Shown: positions 60,929 through 64,000 of the stretch, piece after piece
Position numbering within the stretch: position 1 is the first letter of the stretch
How the letters are laid out: each line of letters opens with the position of its first letter
DNA from: Clostridiales bacterium
GTDB taxonomy: Bacteria; Bacillota; Clostridia; Christensenellales; Aristaeellaceae
Assembly (NCBI GenBank): GCA_015056085.1
Contig: SVHA01000001.1
Location: forward strand, 483,827 to 547,826
Direction of reading: 5' to 3'
Length of the DNA stretch: 64,000 nt
The notes under the pieces: model-generated
Databases searched by the model: none
Seen by the model: the letters and a program-made list of their open reading frames with translations, nothing else
What the model was told of the DNA's origin: nothing
Position numbers and translations under genes: made by a program

Positions 60929-61428
60929 GAAAGGTTTGCCTCCTTTGCAGCGGCATTCAGATAAGGAATCAACAGCGTGGGCAGCGGCGCTTTCAGCCGC
61001 AGTTTTTCCGCCAGACAGCCGTGCAGTTCCCCCGCCGTGCGGTGGAGGGCATCTCCGCCCTTTTCCGCCGCTTTCACAATCAGGCGGATCCACTCCCGGG
61101 TTTCCTCATCGCAGAGGGCCTGTTGATGGCTTTCCGCCCGCCGCAGGATGGACACGCAGCAGCCGGTTTCGCCCGTCCAGGCATCCGGCACTTCCTCCGG
61201 CACAGGCACAGGCGCATCCAACCACAGCCAGTCGCCCTTCCTGTCCATCTGCCAACCCAGTGCTGTCAATCGGGCGGCAAACACATCCGCCTCGGCGGCT
61301 GACAGCACTTTGGGGGCGTCCGTCGCCAGCAGGTATCCCGGGGCATCGCTGCGGCGCAGGGCCGGTTTGCGCTCCGGGGATAAATCCGCCCACTGGCGCA
61401 TCACCGCAAGGCGCATTTCCTTCAGCAT
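60922..61428 (-). CDS. Conserved-looking protein of unknown function, 168 aa
   Basis: Unrecognised. Helical N-terminus (MLKEMRLAVMRQWADLSPERK), a middle alpha/beta section with ALRRSDAPGYLLATDAPKVL and WQMDRKGDWLWLDAPVPV, and a Leu/Ala-rich C-terminal helix region RTAGELHGCLAEKLRLKAPLPTLLIPYLNAA. No signal, metal or nucleotide motif seen. It overlaps both neighbours (7 bases each side), so translation is coupled to DUF1934 and the MBL gene. Confidence 0.75.
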   Translation of the reverse strand: MLKEMRLAVMRQWADLSPERKPALRRSDAPGYLLATDAPKVLSAAEADVFAARLTALGWQMDRKGDWLWLDAPVPVPEEVPDAWTGETGCCVSILRRAESHQQALCDEETREWIRLIVKAAEKGGDALHRTAGELHGCLAEKLRLKAPLPTLLIPYLNAAAKEANLSC

Positions 61429-61883
61429 ACAGGGCCGCCTTCCGCCACATATTCCAGGTTAATGGTCTGGGACGACACAAAGCGCCCGTTCATTTCGATC
61501 TGGTATTCCAGGCGCACGCTGCCCTTGTCCGTGCCCAGCCGGGTGCTGACGCAGGTGGGGAACAGCGCCAGCGCCATTTCCCCATAGGGGGTATGATACT
61601 GGCCTTCAAAGCGGGTATCCTTCATAAACATCATCGTGGTTCCGAAATCCCCGGTACGGCTCATCACCACGCGGCCGGGCTGCATGGCAAGGATCACCGG
61701 CGACACAATCGCCTGCCCGGTGGCGTCATCCACGCTGGTCTCCTCGTAGCGCAACATATATCCCGAGGGAGTCTTGCGCAGTTTGCCCGTGGTCAGCACC
61801 CGGATGGGCTGATCTTCCTCGCCCTGATCATCCCGGGCGATGCTGGTGAGCGTCACCCGAACAGGAATCAGATTCTGGTCCAT
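61422..61883 (-). CDS. DUF1934 (YwiB-like) beta-barrel protein
   Basis: 153 aa. Calycin-like DUF1934 pattern: VRVTLTSIARDDQ at the start, YMLRYEETSVDDATGQAIVSP, PGRVVMSRTGDFGTTMMF, RFEGQYHTPYGEMALALFPT and the end VRLEYQIEMNGRFVSSQTINLEY. YwiB-type proteins are small beta-barrels of unknown role. ATG behind GAAGGAGGAC; own promoter, divergent from ispE. First gene of the three-gene operon. Confidence 0.92.
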   Translation of the reverse strand: MDQNLIPVRVTLTSIARDDQGEEDQPIRVLTTGKLRKTPSGYMLRYEETSVDDATGQAIVSPVILAMQPGRVVMSRTGDFGTTMMFMKDTRFEGQYHTPYGEMALALFPTCVSTRLGTDKGSVRLEYQIEMNGRFVSSQTINLEYVAEGGPVC

Positions 61884-61908
61884 GGTTTGTCCTCCTTCGT
61901 GATTCTAT

Positions 61909-61937
61909 ATTATACCACACTTCCCTGTCCATGGCAA
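61909..61937 (-). promoter_or_regulatory. Sigma-A promoter for the DUF1934 operon
   Basis: Minus strand: TTGCCA (61937-61932), 17-base spacer, TGG-TATAAT (61914-61909), an extended -10. Confidence 0.83.
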
Positions 61938-61947
61938 ACGCTATCCC

Positions 61948-61976
61948 TTGCGATTTTTCCCAAGGTGGAGTATGAT
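61948..61976 (+). promoter_or_regulatory. Sigma-A promoter for ispE
   Basis: TTGCGA (61948-61953), 17-base spacer, TATGAT (61971-61976), 29 bases before the ATG. Confidence 0.78.
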
Positions 61977-62004
61977 AAGGATACCACCACCAAGGAGGTC
62001 TCCC

Positions 62005-62868
62005 ATGATCATTCACGCCCGGGCAAAAATCAACTGGTCCCTGGACATCACAGGGCAGCGGGAAGACGGCTATCACCTGATGGATATGCTGATGCAGCCG
62101 GTGACGCTCTCCGACACGATCACCCTGACGCCCGCAGAGGAACTGACGCTGACCACCGGGGGGCACCCGCTGCTGCCGGCTGATGAGAATCATCTGGCGC
62201 TGAAAGCCGCCCGGGCGATTCAGAAGTATACAGGCTGCGAAAAAGGCGCTGCCATTCATGTGGAAAAGCACATCCCGGTGGGCGCCGGCATGGGCGGCGG
62301 CAGCAGTGACGCCGCCGGTGTGCTCTGGGGACTCAACCGCCTGTGGAATTTGGGGCTGACCCAGCAGCAGTTGGAGGAAATCGGCCTGACGCTGGGGGCG
62401 GATGTGCCCTTCTGTCTGAGGGGTGGTCTGACCCGCACCACGGGCATTGGCGAAACCATGGAAAACCTGCCCTGCGGCAGAAACTGGGAACTGGTGGTGA
62501 TTCAGCCCTGCAAGGGGCTTTCCACCAAAGAGGTATTTCAGGCCTATCACGCCGGGGCCGCCCCTGTGCGCCCGGACAATGACAGTGCTGCCTTTGCCCT
62601 TGAAAAGGGCGACGTTGCGTTGCTGCAAAAAAGCCTTGCCAATGTTCTGCAGCCTGTCAGCGAACAGATGCGCCCGGACATCCGGGCGGCGATTGAGGCG
62701 CTGCGCATGAAAGGCGCCTTCCTGTCCCTGATGACAGGCAGCGGCAGTGCGGTATTCGGAGCCTTTCATTCCGCTGAAGTCGCCGATGCTGCCGCCGACG
62801 CCCTCCGGCCCCTCTGGCCCTGCACTCACCGCTGCCAGACCTGTATGGGCAGCCTTGTGGAGGGGTAA
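62005..62868 (+). CDS. ispE: 4-(cytidine 5'-diphospho)-2-C-methyl-D-erythritol kinase
   Basis: GHMP kinase of the MEP isoprenoid pathway. ATG at 62005 behind AAGGAGG gives 287 aa. N-terminal ARAKINWSLDITG with catalytic Lys8, RKEDGYHLM-like REDGYHLMDMLMQ, ATP loop PVGAGMGGGSSDAAG (91-105), GADVPFCLRGG with the catalytic Asp, and C-terminal LMTGSGSAVFG. Complete. Its last Pro/Leu/Cys-rich residues (LRPLWPCTHRCQTCMGSLVEG) run right up to the repeat array. Confidence 0.96.
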   Translation: MIIHARAKINWSLDITGQREDGYHLMDMLMQPVTLSDTITLTPAEELTLTTGGHPLLPADENHLALKAARAIQKYTGCEKGAAIHVEKHIPVGAGMGGGSSDAAGVLWGLNRLWNLGLTQQQLEEIGLTLGADVPFCLRGGLTRTTGIGETMENLPCGRNWELVVIQPCKGLSTKEVFQAYHAGAAPVRPDNDSAAFALEKGDVALLQKSLANVLQPVSEQMRPDIRAAIEALRMKGAFLSLMTGSGSAVFGAFHSAEVADAAADALRPLWPCTHRCQTCMGSLVEG

Positions 62869-63080
62869 CCAAAGGGCTTTGCCCTTTGGCAGGGCGTTGC
62901 CCCGCACCCCACCAGGGGGCTATGCCCCCTGGACCCCCTGTTGGGGCCCTGCCCCCAACACCCCCGCCAGAGGGCGTTGCCCTCTGGACTCCCAGCAGGG
63001 GCGCCGCCCCTGCACCCCGCAAGGGGCATTGCCCCTTGACCCATCACCCGGAAATCCCGAAGGATTTCCGGGGTGTTTTG
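62869..63080. repeat. Array of consecutive GGGC-NNN-GCCC triloop hairpins
   Basis: Seven or more back-to-back hairpins: AAAGGGC-TTT-GCCCTTT, AGGGGGC-TAT-GCCCCCT, TTGGGGC-CCT-GCCCCAA, AGAGGGC-GTT-GCCCTCT, CAGGGGC-GCC-GCCCCTG, AAGGGGC-ATT-GCCCCTT, and a last CCCGGAAATC/GATTTCCGGG. No gene. Follows ispE and may double as its terminator (a T-rich stretch follows from 63066). Confidence 0.93.
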
Positions 63081-63127
63081 GTTTGGGGGAGTTTTTTCTT
63101 TGAGGGTTAGTTTTTGTGTTGGTGAGG

Positions 63128-63196
63128 GTTTCGCCCTCACGGGCGACCAAAGGGCTTTCCGATCGCCCTTTGGAAACCTTCGGCGCCCCTACGGAT
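63128..63196 (-). repeat. Inverted partial copy of repeat C
   Basis: On the minus strand this reads AGGTTTCCAAAGGGCGATCG then GAAAGCCCTTTGGTCGCCCG and TGAGGGCGAAACC, the same order as in the direct copies at 63.4-63.7 kb. An extra 10-12 bases lie upstream of the first block. Confidence 0.88.
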
Positions 63197-63339
63197 GAAG
63201 AGTTATTAACCTGTTTGTTGGAGAAACGGTTTTTTCTCTCTCATATTAAGTAAATTCCAAAAGGAGCGGACCGACGGGGTCCCCCTCCGTTGTTACTCGT
63301 CCCAACAATAAACAAATGATTATCCCTTTAACAAATAAT

Positions 63340-63880
63340 CCCCCAAGCCCGTCAGGGCTTGGGGTAATGGGTCAAGGGCCGAATAAGACTACTTGCATCC
63401 GAAGGTTTCCAAAGGAAACGAACTGCCCAGTGGGCAGTCGCCGAAGGCGAGTTTCCGGAGCGAAGCGGAGGCGGACGATCGGAAAGCCCTTTGGTCGCCC
63501 GTGAGGGCGAAACCTCACCTTGCATAAAAACATAGTTTGAAAGGAAAACCCACACATAAACAATCCCTCAAGCCCGTCAGGGCTTGGGGTGAAGGGTCAA
63601 GGGCCGAATAAGACTACTTGCATCCGAAGGTTTCCAAAGGGCGATCGGAAAGCCCTTTGGTCGCCCGTGAGGGCGAAACCCCACCTCGCATAACAGCACA
63701 GCATGAAAGGAAAAAACCCACATAATAACAATCCCCCAAGCCCTTCAGGACTTGGGGTGATGGGGCAAGGGGCAAATAAGACTACTTGCATCCGAAGGGG
63801 TCCAGGGGGCGATCGGAAAGCCCCCTGGTTGTACCGGCAAAGACAAGCTGAATATATAAGACTGCTTCAAATAAAAACAC
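63340..63880 (+). repeat. Repeat C: three direct copies
   Basis: Copies begin at 63340, 63564 and 63733 with CAAGCCCGTCAGGGCTTG-type hairpins, each followed by AATAAGACTACTTGCATCCG, a GATCGGAAAGCCC block, GTCGCCCGTGAGGGCGA and an A-rich GAAAGGAAAA...CCCACA tail. Copy 1 has about 60 extra bases (63416-63475), themselves made of hairpins (CTGCCCAGTGGGCAG, TCGCCGAAGGCGA); copy 3 diverges after its GGTCC block. No coding potential. The stretch 63197-63339 between the arrays is AT-richer and shows nothing recognisable. Confidence 0.92.
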
Positions 63881-63883
63881 CCC

Positions 63884-64000
63884 GGAAATCCTTCGGGATT
63901 TCCGGGTGATGGGTCAAGGGCCAATGGCCCTTGCGGGGGTATCGGGGGCAGCGCCCCCGATTGGGAGTCCAGAGGGCAAAGCCCTCTGGTGGGGTGCGGG
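63884..64000. repeat. Palindrome array related to the 43.8 kb array, inverted
   Basis: CCCCGGAAATCC/GGATTTCCGGG hairpin, then GGGTCAAGGGCCAATGGCCC, GCGGGGGTATCGGGGGC and AGCGCCCCCGATTGGG, which is the reverse complement of the 43.78-43.88 kb unit; then AGAGGGC-AAA-GCCCTCT. Runs off the window end. Confidence 0.9.

Noticed and set aside
63340..63880. CRISPR array
   Set aside because: Repeats are about 165-225 bases, adjacent, without spacer-sized unique segments, and no cas gene is present.

Overview
The window looks like a GC-rich (about 60% by eye) chromosomal segment of an anaerobic, endospore-forming member of the Clostridia. Three things point that way: an eight-gene spoIIIA cluster plus spoIIID, a trimeric NAD(H)/ferredoxin-type [FeFe]-hydrogenase operon (hndA/B/C/D type), and many family members typical of gut Clostridia (DRTGG, DUF6062, DUF1934, TGS-containing nucleoside kinase, GxDLY/SGNH hydrolase). 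I cannot place it to genus. No phage, transposase, plasmid or CRISPR locus is visible.

Layout. 1-2.5 kb: gatCAB (minus, gatB cut by the window edge). 2.6-4.3 kb: a lipoprotein 5'-nucleotidase. 4.5-9.5 kb: an L,D-transpeptidase and spoIIIAA-AH, probably one mother-cell operon. 9.6-15 kb: RseC-like protein, thioredoxin, LCP protein, a zinc-ribbon membrane protein, a thioredoxin-reductase-like flavoprotein without an NADPH motif, and a DUF3298-like secreted protein. 15.6-16.3 kb: a seven-tRNA operon (minus). 16.5-18.4 kb: spoIIID and nnrE/D. 18.4-28 kb: minus-strand transport and sugar genes (cation/proton antiporter, MsmK/UgpC-type ATPase, MacA/MacB-like pair, SGNH hydrolase, CLC protein, xylulokinase). 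28-31.9 kb: MATE transporter, M32 carboxypeptidase, nitroreductase-like protein. 31.9-40.9 kb: a probable eight-gene minus operon from an RpiR regulator to tgt, including a GH4-like protein that has lost its metal ligands. 41-47 kb: GH2 glycosidase, SGNH hydrolase, pseudouridine synthase, an unknown gene and ilvE, flanked by two inverted copies of a hairpin-rich repeat. 47.6-56 kb: the hydrogenase operon and, just upstream, a second gene set (two DRTGG proteins, a SpoIIAB-like ATPase, a second [FeFe]-hydrogenase-like protein and a PHP protein). 56-63 kb: SPOR protein, DUF6062, dCMP deaminase, SpoVB-like flippase, initiator and elongator tRNA-Met, MBL hydrolase, DUF1934, ispE. 62.9-64 kb: no gene, only dense palindromic and direct repeats.

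How it works together. The hydrogenase operon would let the cell reoxidise NADH and ferredoxin as H2. The adjacent hydrogenase-like protein with ATPase, DRTGG and PHP partners has the look of a redox or H2 sensing module. Thioredoxin and the NADPH-motif-less reductase lie 3 kb apart and fit a ferredoxin-fed thiol system. The strongest open questions are that sensing module, the degenerate GH4 protein, and the repeat families made of short triloop hairpins of the form GGGC-NNN-GCCC found in several intergenic regions.
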